Source of the DNA: Burkholderia seminalis DSM 23518
GTDB taxonomy: Bacteria > Pseudomonadota > Gammaproteobacteria > Burkholderiales > Burkholderiaceae
Length of the DNA: 64,000 nucleotides
NCBI RefSeq assembly: GCF_902832885.1
Contig: NZ_CADFDK010000001.1
Coordinates: forward strand, 558,001-622,000
Direction: 5' to 3'
How positions within the stretch are numbered: the first letter of the stretch is position 1; every line of letters begins with the position of its first letter. Made by a program: the position numbers and the translations under genes. The notes beneath the pieces were generated by a model. It had not been told where the DNA came from, did no database searches, and saw only the letters and a list, made by a program, of their open reading frames with translations. Shown in pieces: positions 1 to 8,981 of the stretch.

Positions 1-114
1 CGGGGCGACCAGAACACGCGCTACGAGTTCATCGGGCGAGTGGTCACGATGTGCGAGCGCGCGGGGATCGCGAAGCTGTCTTTCATTACGGAGCCGCCGG
101 CGCGCGGCGGTTAG
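1..114 (+). CDS. exbD: ExbD/TolR-family biopolymer transport protein, C-terminal fragment
   Basis: Only the last 37 codons are inside the window, in frame 1, ending TAG at 112-114. The residues include RYEFIGRVVTMCERAGIAK followed by an FITEP-type end, which is the usual C-terminal periplasmic segment of ExbD (helix, then a beta strand with a G-x-x-T/V-E-P ending). ExbD works with ExbB and TonB in the inner membrane, passing proton-motive force to outer-membrane receptors. A second ExbD-like gene starts 29 bases downstream, so this is the first of a tandem pair. The rest of the gene, and probably exbB and tonB, should lie upstream of the window. Confidence 0.8.
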   Translation, partial: RGDQNTRYEFIGRVVTMCERAGIAKLSFITEPPARGG

Positions 115-143
115 GCGCCAACGCGGATCCACAGGAGTCGACG

Positions 144-575
144 ATGGGGATGAACGTGCCTTCGGGCGGGAGCAATGCGGAACCGGACGTGATGGTGGAC
201 ATCAACACCACGCCGCTGATCGACGTGATGCTGGTGCTGCTGATCATGCTGATCATCACGATTCCGATCCAGATGCATTCGGTGAAGATGGACCTGCCGG
301 TCGGCAACCCGCCGCCGCCGGCCGCGCCGCCGGAAGTCGTGCAGATCGATATCGACTTCGACGGCACGACGACGTGGAACGGCGCGCCGGTGCCGGACCG
401 TTCGGCGCTCGAGGCGAAACTGTCGCAGGTCGCGGCGGAACCCGTGCAGGCGGAGATCCACCTGCGCCCGAACAAGCTGGTGCCGTACAAGGACGTGGCG
501 GCCGTGCTGGCGTCCGCGCAGCGCGTGGGCGCGACCAAGATCGGCCTGATCGGCAACGAACAGTTCATGCAATGA
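144..575 (+). CDS. exbD: ExbD-family biopolymer transport protein (second copy)
   Basis: This 143-aa inner-membrane protein has the ExbD plan: a short cytoplasmic tail, one membrane helix at about residues 25-45, and a periplasmic domain. The motif NTTPLIDVMLVLLIM carries the essential membrane Asp (Asp27), equivalent to Asp25 of E. coli ExbD. The C-terminus (VGATKIGLIGNEQ) matches the family fold. The ATG at 144 is preceded by an ACAGGAG ribosome binding site at 131-137; an internal ATG two codons later is possible. It follows another exbD and precedes a TPR gene by 16 bases. Paired exbD genes next to a TPR protein and a TonB receptor recur in proteobacterial TonB systems, and the two copies may form a hetero-oligomer. 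Confidence 0.92.
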   Translation: MGMNVPSGGSNAEPDVMVDINTTPLIDVMLVLLIMLIITIPIQMHSVKMDLPVGNPPPPAAPPEVVQIDIDFDGTTTWNGAPVPDRSALEAKLSQVAAEPVQAEIHLRPNKLVPYKDVAAVLASAQRVGATKIGLIGNEQFMQ

Positions 576-591
576 CGAAACGGACGAGCCG

Positions 592-1782
592 ATGAACCAG
601 CGACGATGGAAACGGATGGTGGCGGTGACGGCGCTCGGCGCGGCCTGCATGCTCGGCCGGCCGGCGCTGCCGGCGGACGCGCTGCGGCCGGACGTGGCGA
701 AACCGCTCGCGGCGGCGCAGGAGTTGTACCGCGCGCACAAGTATCGCGACGCGCTCGGCAAGATCGCCCAGGCGGCGGCCGTGCCCAACCGGACGCCGTA
801 CGAAACGTACATGGTGGAGGAGATGCGCGGCGCGGCGGCGATGGCGGCTGGCGACACGGGCACGGCCGCGCAGGCGTACGAGTCGGTGCTGAACTCGGGG
901 CGGCTGTCGGGCGAGGACGAGCAGCGCACCACGGCCGCGCTGGCCGGCATCTACTTCCAGCAAAAGAACTACCCGCTGGCGATCCGGACCGCACAGCGCT
1001 ACCTGAAGGCCGGCGGCACGGATCCCGAAATGCGCACGCTGCTCACGCAGTCGTACTACCTGTCGAACGATTGCGCGCCGGTCGTGAGCCAGTTGAAGGC
1101 GAGCACCGACGCGCAGGCGAACGGCGGGCACGCGCCGGACGAAGGGCAGTTGCAGATGCTCGCGACGTGCGCGCAGAAAGTGAAGGACGGCAACGCGTAT
1201 CGCGGGGCACTCGGGCTGCTGGTCGCCTACCATCCGAGTCCCGCGTACTGGGACGAAATGATCGCGGCCATTCGCGGCACGCCCGGGTATCTGTCGTCGC
1301 TCGACCTCGACATCTACCGGTTGCGACGTGCGACGGGCTCGCTTGCGACGGCCGACGCGTACATGGAGATGACCCAACTCGCGCTGGTTGCGGGGTCTCC
1401 CGCCGAAGGCAAGCAGGTGATCGACCAGGGGTTCGCGACCGGCGTACTCGGCAAGGACGCACAGGCGGATCGCGAGAAGCGGCTGCAGGCGCTTGCCGCG
1501 AAGCGCGCGCAACCGGGCGGGGACGCCGCGACGCCGGTGACGCCGCTCGACACGGGCATGAATCTCGTCTTTTCGGGCCGGGCGCAGCAGGGTTTGCCGA
1601 TGATGGAGCAGGCGATCGCCAAGGGCGGCCTCGAGCATCCCGACGCGGCGCGACTGCGGCTCGGCGAGGCGTACTACGTGGCCGGCCAGAAGGCGCGTGC
1701 GGTGCAGGTGCTGCGCACGGTCAAGGGAACCGACGGTTCCGGTGACCTGGCCAGGCTGTGGACGGCGGTGGCTTCCCGGTAA
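592..1782 (+). CDS. Exported tetratricopeptide-repeat protein of a TonB/ExbBD operon
   Basis: A 396-aa protein with a basic start (MNQRRWKRM) and a hydrophobic stretch ending near ALPADA at residue 26-30, so probably exported to the periplasm. The body is helical with TPR-like spacing (AQELYRAHKYRDALGKI, AGIYFQQKNYPLAIRTAQRYL, ARLRLGEAYYVAGQKARAV). It starts 16 bases after exbD and is almost certainly cotranscribed. TPR proteins in this position are commonly encoded with TonB-ExbB-ExbD-ExbD sets and are thought to be scaffolds. No catalytic residues are visible, and the specific role is inferred from position. Confidence 0.75.
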   Translation: MNQRRWKRMVAVTALGAACMLGRPALPADALRPDVAKPLAAAQELYRAHKYRDALGKIAQAAAVPNRTPYETYMVEEMRGAAAMAAGDTGTAAQAYESVLNSGRLSGEDEQRTTAALAGIYFQQKNYPLAIRTAQRYLKAGGTDPEMRTLLTQSYYLSNDCAPVVSQLKASTDAQANGGHAPDEGQLQMLATCAQKVKDGNAYRGALGLLVAYHPSPAYWDEMIAAIRGTPGYLSSLDLDIYRLRRATGSLATADAYMEMTQLALVAGSPAEGKQVIDQGFATGVLGKDAQADREKRLQALAAKRAQPGGDAATPVTPLDTGMNLVFSGRAQQGLPMMEQAIAKGGLEHPDAARLRLGEAYYVAGQKARAVQVLRTVKGTDGSGDLARLWTAVASR

Positions 1783-2086
1783 CGCAACGAAAGGGCGCCG
1801 GCACACGACGCGGGCGCAGTCAGTCGGCAAGCGGCGTGCCGCCGCGAGCGTTCCGATGCATGGCGGTCAGGTTCAACGACGAAAAGGGGCAACCTTGTTA
1901 GTTAGTAAACCGAATGAAATGAGCGAGACGCGTGCGCGCGGGCCGCGACGGTACCGCGCCGCGCCGCGCACGGCCCGCCCGCGGCTGCCGTGCACGGGCC
2001 GGTATCGCGCCGGGCCGTGCGCATCGTGGCTTCGGTCAACGATCGCCGACATCAAACCGATTTCGACTGCGAGGCTCCGTCCTTCC
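1783..2086. other. Intergenic region before the XRE-cupin regulator
   Basis: No coding sequence is supported here, although the regulator frame stays open upstream. An AT-rich patch around 1893-1920 (GTTAGTTAGTAAAC) stands out from the GC-rich surroundings and is the likely promoter or operator zone. A related TTAGTA string is found before the TonB receptor. Confidence 0.4.
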
Positions 2087-2662
2087 ATGGTTGTGCCCCC
2101 TGATGAGTCGGTGCTCGTCGCCGTGTCGCTCGGCAACAAGATCCGGGCGCTGCGCCAGCGCCTGAAACTCACGCTCGACGAAACGGCCGGCATCGCCGGT
2201 ATCTCGAAGCCGTTCCTGTCGCAGGTCGAGCGCGGGCGGGCCACGCCGTCGATCACGTCGCTGGTCCGGATCGCGAAAGCGCTGGGCGTGACGATGCAGT
2301 ACTTCATCGATACGCCGACGGAAGCGCGTTCGGTGTGTCGCGGCAACGCGCTGCGATATTTCCAGTTCGCGAACTCGGCGAGCCTGTTCGCGCGGCTGAC
2401 GAATCCGGCCGACGACCGCAAGCTCGACGCGATCCTCGTCAGGATGCCGGCGGGGCAGCAGCCGTCCGAGATGACCACGCATGCGGGCGAGGAGTTCGTC
2501 TATGTGATGCGCGGGCAGGTCGCGCTGACCCTCGAGGACTGCACGTTCACGCTGAACGAGGGCGATACCGCGCATTACGAGTCGACGATGCCGCATGCGT
2601 GGCACAACACGGCCGACGAGGAAGCCGTGATCGTCTGGGTCGGCACGCCGAGGTTGTTCTAG
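2087..2662 (+). CDS. XRE-family transcriptional regulator with C-terminal cupin domain
   Basis: A 191-aa DNA-binding protein. Residues about 15-70 form a lambda-Cro-type helix-turn-helix (GNKIRALRQRLKLTLDETA, then SKPFLSQVERGRATPSITSL). Residues about 115-188 form a small cupin barrel (HAGEEFVYVMRGQVALTL, then EGDTAHYESTMPHAWHN), the usual ligand-sensing half of this family. The frame is open upstream to 1697, but ATG 2087 gives the family's normal length. The gene lies between the ExbD operon and the TonB receptor on the same strand, so it probably controls the receptor and yej genes in response to a small ligand. That target is inferred from position. Confidence 0.85.
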   Translation: MVVPPDESVLVAVSLGNKIRALRQRLKLTLDETAGIAGISKPFLSQVERGRATPSITSLVRIAKALGVTMQYFIDTPTEARSVCRGNALRYFQFANSASLFARLTNPADDRKLDAILVRMPAGQQPSEMTTHAGEEFVYVMRGQVALTLEDCTFTLNEGDTAHYESTMPHAWHNTADEEAVIVWVGTPRLF

Positions 2663-2977
2663 CGGCGCCGGCCACGCTTCGGGCCGCGACGAAGGAGAAG
2701 TACCCGATCGAAGGAGGGGCGCGCGTCACGATGCGCCATCCGTCGAACCGGGAGGAAGCAGGCGGTGCGCTCAATGTAGGTAATTAGTATGACGAATCAA
2801 AAGAAAAAACGGTCGTGCTGAATGGTGCGGGTGCCCCGAGGCCGATCCGTTCGAGTCATGGCAGTCGAAACAGTGGCAATCGCGGGTTCCGGTACACGGG
2901 CACCCAGGACGCGCAAGGAATTCACAAGGTTCCGGCGCACGGCAGGTGGGGTCTTACTACGAGCGAGAGGAAACAAG
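2663..2977. other. Leader region of the TonB-dependent receptor
   Basis: There is no supported gene. An AT-rich patch at about 2776-2815 (GTAGGTAATTAGTATGACG, then an A-rich run) probably holds the receptor promoter and may bind the upstream XRE regulator, because its TTAGTA core resembles the patch before that gene. A 10-codon frame starts at 2788 but has no convincing ribosome binding site. Confidence 0.35.
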
Positions 2978-5755
2978 ATGAAGCAGAGAGTGTTGGCGTT
3001 GGCCATCAAGAGGATAGTCTGGGCGGAACTCGCGTTGACGGCCGCACTGGCGCCGTCGGCGTTCGCCCAGAGCCAGCCGGCGCCGGGCGCCGTCGCCATC
3101 GCGGATGCGGTCGCGAACGGCGCACCCGTGACCGTCGCGCAGGCGGGCGGCGCCGCCGCTGCGGGGGCCGCGGCCCCCGATGTGGCGTCCGGTGCGGCAG
3201 CCGAGGCAACGCCTGCGGCATCCGCCGAGAACGGGCAGGGCAAGGTCGCGCAGATCAAGCGGTTCGAGGTGACCGGCTCGCTGATCCGGCAATCCGACAA
3301 GACGGGCTTCCAGCAGGTGCAGACGATCACGCCGAAGGAAATCCAGGCCAGCGGCGCGGTGACGGTGACCGACTTCCTGCGCAATGCGACGGCCAACTCG
3401 GCGAACAGCTGGGGCGAAGGGCAATCGGGCAACTTCGCGGCCGGCGCAGCCGGCATCGCGCTGCGCGGCCTGTCGGAGAAATACACGCTCGTGCTGGTCG
3501 ACGGCCAGCGCGTGGCGCCGTATGCGTTCTTCTCGAACAGCGTCGATTCGTTCTTCGACCTCAACACGTTGCCGCTCAACGACATCGAGCGCATCGAAAT
3601 CGTGAAGACGGGCGCGGTGTCGCAATACGGGTCGGACGCGATCGGCGGCGTCGTCAACATCATCACGAAGCACAATTTCCGCGGGCTGCAACTCGACGGC
3701 AGCATCGGCAGCGCGATCAATGCCGGCAACGGCGACGGCACGACGAAATTCGGCGTGCTCGGCGGCTTCGGCGACCTGAACGCCGACCGCTTCAACGTGA
3801 CGGCGGCACTCAGCTATTACAAGTCGAACGGCTTCACGCTGGCCGATCGCGATTCGACGCGCAACCAGGACTTCACGGGCAAGCCGGGCGGTTTTTCGCT
3901 GCTCGCGCCGTCCTACTGGAACATGCCCGACGGCAGTGCGCAGGCGCTGAACGGCTGCCCGTCCGGCGGGGCGGTTCGCCCGGCCGCGCCGAACTCGCTG
4001 TCGGCCGGCCTGCCGGGCACGATCTGCGCGTTCAACACGGCGGAAAGCACGTCGATCCTGCCGATGACCGAACGCCTGAACGCGAAGCTGCACGGCGACT
4101 TCAAGATCAACGACACGACGACGGCGTTCGCGGACTTCCTGGAAAGCTACAACACGACCACGACCAATGACGGCCTGTGGAACAACGTGATCGGCAACCC
4201 GCAGAACCCGGCGCTCGTCTGGAATCCGCAGACGCAGTTGCTGTCGCCGTTCAACACGGTCGTGCCGGTGACCAACCCGTACAACACGACGGGCGCGGCG
4301 ACGCCGTTGACCTACGCGTTCCCGAACACGGTCGCGCAGAAGACCTGGGCGAACTACTGGCGCGCGGCGGCCGGCATCAAGGGTTCCTTCACGCTGCCGT
4401 ACGGCGACTGGGACTGGGCGACGTCGGTCAGCCATTCGCAGAGCACGGTGTCGAACGTGTTCACGAACCAGCTGAACGTCAACGCGCTGAACAACATCTA
4501 CCAGAACGGTACGCTGAACTTCGCGAACCCGGCCGCGACGCCGAACGCGTTCAACGGGCTGTACCAGGAAGCGAACAACCTCGGCATCTCGAAGCTCGAC
4601 ACGATCGATGCGACGCTGTCGACGCCGAACCTGTTCCATCTGCCGACCGGTGACGTCGGCATCGGTTTCGGCGCACAGTTCACGCACCAGAGCGAAACGC
4701 TGACGCCGGGCTCGGAGTACCTGTCCGGCGCGGTGATCTCGCCGGACCTGGAGACGGTGAACGGTGCGCGCAACGTCGCGGCCGTCTATTACCAGATCAA
4801 CGTGCCGATCCTGGAGAACCTGACGTTCAGCCAGGCGGGCCGCTACGACCACTACACGGACGTGGGCGGCGCCTTCTCGCCGCGCTTTGCGTTGCGCTAC
4901 CAGCCGATCAAGGCGCTGACGCTGTATACGTCGTACAACCGCGGGTTCCGTGCGCCTACCTTCGTCGAGGACAGCAAGTCGCAGACGCTCGGCATCCAGG
5001 TCGATCCGGCCACCGGGCAGAACTACACGTCGATCACGGTCGGCAACCCGAACCTCGCGCCGGAGCGCACGCGCAACTTCAACATCGGCTTCCAGGTCTC
5101 GCCGGCCCGCTACACGGACATCGGCTTCGACTGGTACAAGATCCGCATCGACAACGTGATCGGCCAGGGCAAGCCGTCGCAGGTCGTGACCGACCCGACG
5201 ACCGGCCAGCTGCTGTACAAGGTCATTCCGTACCAGAACCTCGGCTACCTCGACACGAACGGCTTCGAAGGCACGTTCCGCCAGGGGCTGCCGCTCAAGG
5301 GCTGGGGCATGCTCACGCTGTCGGGCGACTGGGCGTACATCAACAGCTACAAGATCGGCTTCCCGGGCGGCGCACCGGTGAACGGCGCGGGCAACAACTT
5401 CACGATCACGCAGCCGTTCGGCGGCAGCTTCCCGCGCTGGCGCGGCAACACGACGCTGGACTGGAACTATCGCAAGTTCGATGCGGCGCTGACGTGGCAG
5501 TTCACGGGCCCGTACGCGCAGAACCTGATGGCGGAGCCGCCGAAAGTCGGTTCGTACAGCCAGTTCAACCTGATGCTGACGTACACGGGCTTCAAGAACT
5601 GGACGATCTACGGCGGCATCGACAACATCTTCAACCGCACGCCGCCGTACGATCCGATCTTCGCGAACGGCACGCTGAGCCAGAGCGGGTACGACACGTC
5701 GGTGTACTCGTACATCGGCCGGTTCGCGCAGGTCGGCGCGACGTACAAGTTCTGA
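2978..5755 (+). CDS. TonB-dependent outer-membrane receptor
   Basis: A 925-aa receptor. Residues 1-30 are a signal peptide (cleavage likely after PSAFA). After an Ala-rich linker comes the plug domain: KRFEVTGSLIRQSDKTG with the TonB-box region, then LVLVDGQRVAPYAF and ERIEIVKTGAVSQYGSDA followed by IGGVVNIITK. The rest is a 22-strand barrel with the signature GRYDHYTDVGGAFSPRFALR, an RAPT motif (NRGFRAPTFVED) and a terminal aromatic (GATYKF). ATG 2978 follows GAGCGAGAGG. It sits between exbD genes and a peptide ABC importer, suggesting a peptide or peptide-like ligand. Iron, cobalamin or glycan ligands are not excluded. A strong terminator follows. Confidence 0.92.
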   Translation: MKQRVLALAIKRIVWAELALTAALAPSAFAQSQPAPGAVAIADAVANGAPVTVAQAGGAAAAGAAAPDVASGAAAEATPAASAENGQGKVAQIKRFEVTGSLIRQSDKTGFQQVQTITPKEIQASGAVTVTDFLRNATANSANSWGEGQSGNFAAGAAGIALRGLSEKYTLVLVDGQRVAPYAFFSNSVDSFFDLNTLPLNDIERIEIVKTGAVSQYGSDAIGGVVNIITKHNFRGLQLDGSIGSAINAGNGDGTTKFGVLGGFGDLNADRFNVTAALSYYKSNGFTLADRDSTRNQDFTGKPGGFSLLAPSYWNMPDGSAQALNGCPSGGAVRPAAPNSLSAGLPGTICAFNTAESTSILPMTERLNAKLHGDFKINDTTTAFADFLESYNTTTTNDGLWNNVIGNPQNPALVWNPQTQLLSPFNTVVPVTNPYNTTGAATPLTYAFPNTVAQKTWANYWRAAAGIKGSFTLPYGDWDWATSVSHSQSTVSNVFTNQLNVNALNNIYQNGTLNFANPAATPNAFNGLYQEANNLGISKLDTIDATLSTPNLFHLPTGDVGIGFGAQFTHQSETLTPGSEYLSGAVISPDLETVNGARNVAAVYYQINVPILENLTFSQAGRYDHYTDVGGAFSPRFALRYQPIKALTLYTSYNRGFRAPTFVEDSKSQTLGIQVDPATGQNYTSITVGNPNLAPERTRNFNIGFQVSPARYTDIGFDWYKIRIDNVIGQGKPSQVVTDPTTGQLLYKVIPYQNLGYLDTNGFEGTFRQGLPLKGWGMLTLSGDWAYINSYKIGFPGGAPVNGAGNNFTITQPFGGSFPRWRGNTTLDWNYRKFDAALTWQFTGPYAQNLMAEPPKVGSYSQFNLMLTYTGFKNWTIYGGIDNIFNRTPPYDPIFANGTLSQSGYDTSVYSYIGRFAQVGATYKF

Positions 5756-5786
5756 TGGAGGCGGCGATGGATTGACAGGCTTGGAC

Positions 5787-5834
5787 GGGCCGCTCCACGT
5801 CCACACCTCCCCTTTGTTTGGAGCGGCCCTTTTT
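5787..5834 (+). terminator. Rho-independent terminator after the TonB receptor
   Basis: A perfect 10-bp inverted repeat, GGGCCGCTCC (5787-5796) and GGAGCGGCCC (5820-5829), is followed at once by TTTTT (5830-5834). It lies 31 bases after the receptor stop, so the yej genes downstream probably have their own promoter or rely on readthrough. Confidence 0.88.
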
Positions 5835-5993
5835 CGCCTGGCGCCACGCGGGCCCGCAATCGCGGCACGCGACGGCGCGGCGTTTCGATCTTGCACCATG
5901 AACCACCAGCGGGACGCGGCCGGCACGCGGCGTCCGGCACAGGCATCGACCGTGCGAAGGCTTCGCGCCCGCACGCTTCCGGACAGACTGACC

Positions 5994-7916
5994 ATGAGAC
6001 TGTTGAAATGGCGAGGGGCACGCGTGTCGCACCGCACACGTCTGATGCGCGCGCAGGCGCGAATGCGTCGCGGCGTGCGTGCCGCGTTGTTTGCCTGCGC
6101 GGTGCTGCTCGTGTCGAGCGGTGCGCTGCCGCGGGACGCGCTCGCGGCGCCGGCGATCTCGCAATACGATCAGCCGAAATATCCGCCGGACTTCACGCAT
6201 TTCGACTACGCGGATGTAAACGCACCCGACACCGGCACGCTCGATTTCGAAAACTACGACGAAGCGCAGAGCTACGACTCGCTGAACCCGTTCCTCGTGC
6301 GCGGTTCGCCCGCGCCCGACATCAAGAACCTGATGTTCGACACGCTGATGCAGCGCAGCTGGGACGAACTCGCGTCCGAATACGCGCTGATCGCCGATGA
6401 CGTCGAGGTTGCGCCGGACCGGCTGTCGGCGACGTTCCACCTCAACCCGGCCGCGCGATTCTCGAACGGCGACGCGATCACCGCGGCCGACGTCAAGTAC
6501 TCGTTCGACACGCTGACGAGCCCGCAGGCGTCGCCGCTCTACAACGCGCAGTTCTCGATCATCAAGCGCGCGGTGGTGGTCGACGGCCACACGATCCGCT
6601 TCGAGTTCAAGCACGCGGAGCGCGACGCGGCGCTGATCGCGGGCGACCTGCCGGTGTTCTCGCCGAAATGGGGGCAACGCGCGGACGGCACGCGGCCGCC
6701 GTTCGACCAGATCGCGAACGTGCCGCCGATCGCGAGCGGCGCGTACCTGATCGAGCAGCGCAGGAACGACAAGCAGATCCGCTACGTGCGCAACCCGCGC
6801 TACTGGGCGGCGAACCTGCCGTCGCGGCGCGGGATGTTCCGCTTCGCGCACGTGACGTTCAAGCTTTACCTGGACCAGTACACGTCGCTCGAAGCGTTCA
6901 AGGCCGGCGACATCGATGCGCGGATGGAGTACAGCTCGACGCAGTGGGCACGCAAGTACGTCGGCAAGAATTTCCGTAACGGGATGCTGAGGAAGGGCGA
7001 GTTCCCGGACGGCCCCGCGCAGATGCAGGGCTTCCTGATGAACCTGCGCAAGCCGATGTTCCAGGACGTGCGCGTGCGGCATGCGCTCGCGCTGGCGTTC
7101 GACTTCGACTGGATGAGCCGGATGATGTTCTACGGACAGTACCGCCGTACCAACAGCTTCTGGGAGGCGAGCCCGTTCGCGGCGTCCGGCATGCCGAGCG
7201 CGAAGGAACTCGCGCTGCTCGAGCCATACCGGTCGACGTTGCCGCCGGCCGTATTCGGCCCGATGATCGCGCAGCCGTCGACGCTGCCGCCCGGCTCGCT
7301 GCGCGCGAACCTGAAGCAGGCGCGCGACCTGCTCGAGCAGGCCGGCTGGCACTACCGGGACGGCGCGCTGCGGGATGCGAACGGCACGCCGATGACGATC
7401 GAGATCATCGACGACCAGCCCGGCATGGACCGCCTGATCCTGCCGTACACGCAGGCGCTCGCGACGCTCGGCATCCACGCGTACCTGCACGAGATCGACA
7501 GCGCCGTCTACCTGAAGCGGCTCGACAATTTCGAGTACGACATGACGACGTACATCTACCTGCCCGTGACGATCCCGGGCGCGGAGCTGACGCGCCGGTT
7601 CGGCAGCGCGGCCGCGTCGCAGCCGGGCTCCGAGAACTATCCGGGCGTGAAGTCGAAGGCCGTCGATGCGCTGATCCGCGCGGCGCTCGCGGCCGACACG
7701 CTCGACGATCTCGAGACGGCCACGCATGCGCTCGACCGCGTGCTGATCAACCTGTACGTGCTGATCCCGCAGTACTACCTGCCGAACGCGCGGATCGGGT
7801 ACAAGGCGACGCTCGGTCATCCGGCGGTCGTGCCGAACTCCTATCAGTACGAGGACTGGATCATCGACTACTGGTACGTGAAGAAGCCGGCGGCACAACC
7901 CGCACCGGCGGCCTGA
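5994..7916 (+). CDS. yejA: YejA-type periplasmic peptide-binding protein of an ABC importer
   Basis: About 640 aa, close to E. coli YejA (604 aa). The N-terminus has a basic stretch, a hydrophobic core (AALFACAVLLVSSGAL) and a likely cleavage after ALAA. The mature part begins as in YejA (SQYDQPKYPPDFTHFDYADV) and continues with SBP-family-5 features (SYDSLNPFLVRG, DVEVAPDRLSATFHLNP, then DAITAADVKYSFD). Start choice is uncertain: ATGs at 5994, 6045 and 6063 are all in frame and lack strong ribosome binding sites; 6045 or 6063 give the most normal signal peptide. It is the first gene of yejABEF. In enteric bacteria this system imports peptides and the peptide-nucleotide antibiotic microcin C. 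Confidence 0.9.
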   Translation: MRLLKWRGARVSHRTRLMRAQARMRRGVRAALFACAVLLVSSGALPRDALAAPAISQYDQPKYPPDFTHFDYADVNAPDTGTLDFENYDEAQSYDSLNPFLVRGSPAPDIKNLMFDTLMQRSWDELASEYALIADDVEVAPDRLSATFHLNPAARFSNGDAITAADVKYSFDTLTSPQASPLYNAQFSIIKRAVVVDGHTIRFEFKHAERDAALIAGDLPVFSPKWGQRADGTRPPFDQIANVPPIASGAYLIEQRRNDKQIRYVRNPRYWAANLPSRRGMFRFAHVTFKLYLDQYTSLEAFKAGDIDARMEYSSTQWARKYVGKNFRNGMLRKGEFPDGPAQMQGFLMNLRKPMFQDVRVRHALALAFDFDWMSRMMFYGQYRRTNSFWEASPFAASGMPSAKELALLEPYRSTLPPAVFGPMIAQPSTLPPGSLRANLKQARDLLEQAGWHYRDGALRDANGTPMTIEIIDDQPGMDRLILPYTQALATLGIHAYLHEIDSAVYLKRLDNFEYDMTTYIYLPVTIPGAELTRRFGSAAASQPGSENYPGVKSKAVDALIRAALAADTLDDLETATHALDRVLINLYVLIPQYYLPNARIGYKATLGHPAVVPNSYQYEDWIIDYWYVKKPAAQPAPAA

Positions 7917-7928
7917 CGGGGAACGACG

Positions 7929-8981
7929 ATGCTGGCATACATATTCAGGCGGCTGCTGCTGATGATTCCGACGCTGGTCGGCGTCGTGACGATCACGTTC
8001 GCGGTCACGCAGTTCGTGCCGGGCGGCCCGGTCGAGCAGGTGCTCGCGCAGTTGCGGCACGGCAGCGCACGCGGGGGCGAGGCGGGCGGAGGCGGGGGCG
8101 GCTATCACGGCAGCCAGGGCGTCGACCCGCAGCAGATCGCGCAAATCCGAAAACAGTTCGGCTTCGACAGGCCGCCGCTCGAACGCTACCTGCTGATGCT
8201 CAAAAGCTATGCGACGTTCGACCTCGGCCAGTCCTACTTCGCACACCGCAGCGTGTGGGCGGTGATCCGCTCGAAGCTGCCGGTCTCGATCACGCTCGGG
8301 CTATGGACGGTGATCCTCACGTATCTCGTGTCGGTGCCGCTCGGCATCGCGAAGGCGGTGCGCAACGGCTCGCGGTTCGACACCGTGACGAGTGTGCTGG
8401 TGCTGACCGGCTACGCGGTGCCGGGTTTCGTGCTCGGCGTGCTGTTGCTGATGCTGTTCGGCGGCGGCACGTTCTGGCAGGTGTTCCCGATGCGCGGGCT
8501 CACGTCGGACAACTTCGACGACCTGACGCTGATCGGCAAGACGCTCGACTACCTGTGGCACATCGTGATGCCCGTCACGGCGGCCGTGATCGGCAATTTC
8601 GCGATCGTCACGATCCTGACGAAGAACACGTTCCTCGAGGAAATCGGCCGGCAGTACGTGTTGACCGCGCGGGCGAAGGGGGCGCCTGAGCGCGACGTGC
8701 TGTGGAAGCACGTGCTGCGCAACGCGGCGATCCCGCTGCTCACCGGGCTGCCTGCGGCCTTCGTCGGCGCATTCCTGAACGGCAACCTGCTGATCGAGAC
8801 GTTGTTCTCGCTCGACGGAATGGGGCAGCTGTCGTACGACGCGGTGATCCGTCGCGACTATCCGGTCGTGCTCGGCTCGCTGTTCCTGTTCACCCTGATC
8901 GGTCTGCTGACCAAGCTTATCGCGGATATCTGCTATGTCCTCGTCGACCCCCGTATCCAGTTCAGCCGCCTGGACCACTGA
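7929..8981 (+). CDS. yejB: YejB-type ABC transporter permease
   Basis: A 350-aa inner-membrane permease of the DppB/YejB class. It opens with the N-terminal helix (LAYIFRRLLLMIPTLVGVV), has a Gly-rich insertion at about residues 50-65, then several membrane helices and the ABC-coupling EAA loop (TARAKGAPERDVLWKHVLRN, residues ~237-256). The ending LVDPRIQF is the YejB ending. The gene starts 12 bases after yejA and its 3' end overlaps yejE by 47 bases, which implies translational coupling. Confidence 0.93.
   Translation: MLAYIFRRLLLMIPTLVGVVTITFAVTQFVPGGPVEQVLAQLRHGSARGGEAGGGGGGYHGSQGVDPQQIAQIRKQFGFDRPPLERYLLMLKSYATFDLGQSYFAHRSVWAVIRSKLPVSITLGLWTVILTYLVSVPLGIAKAVRNGSRFDTVTSVLVLTGYAVPGFVLGVLLLMLFGGGTFWQVFPMRGLTSDNFDDLTLIGKTLDYLWHIVMPVTAAVIGNFAIVTILTKNTFLEEIGRQYVLTARAKGAPERDVLWKHVLRNAAIPLLTGLPAAFVGAFLNGNLLIETLFSLDGMGQLSYDAVIRRDYPVVLGSLFLFTLIGLLTKLIADICYVLVDPRIQFSRLDH

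Noticed and set aside
2788-2820. Ten-codon frame MTNQKKKRSC before the TonB receptor as a leader peptide
   Set aside because: No clear ribosome binding site and no attenuator structure; too short to support.
2957-6037. Very long minus-strand open frame (over 1000 codons) opposite the TonB receptor
   Set aside because: Arg/Val/Asp-rich composition without domains, no start context, and it mirrors the GC3-biased receptor gene. It is a shadow frame, as are similar frames opposite yejA, the RND pump and emrA.
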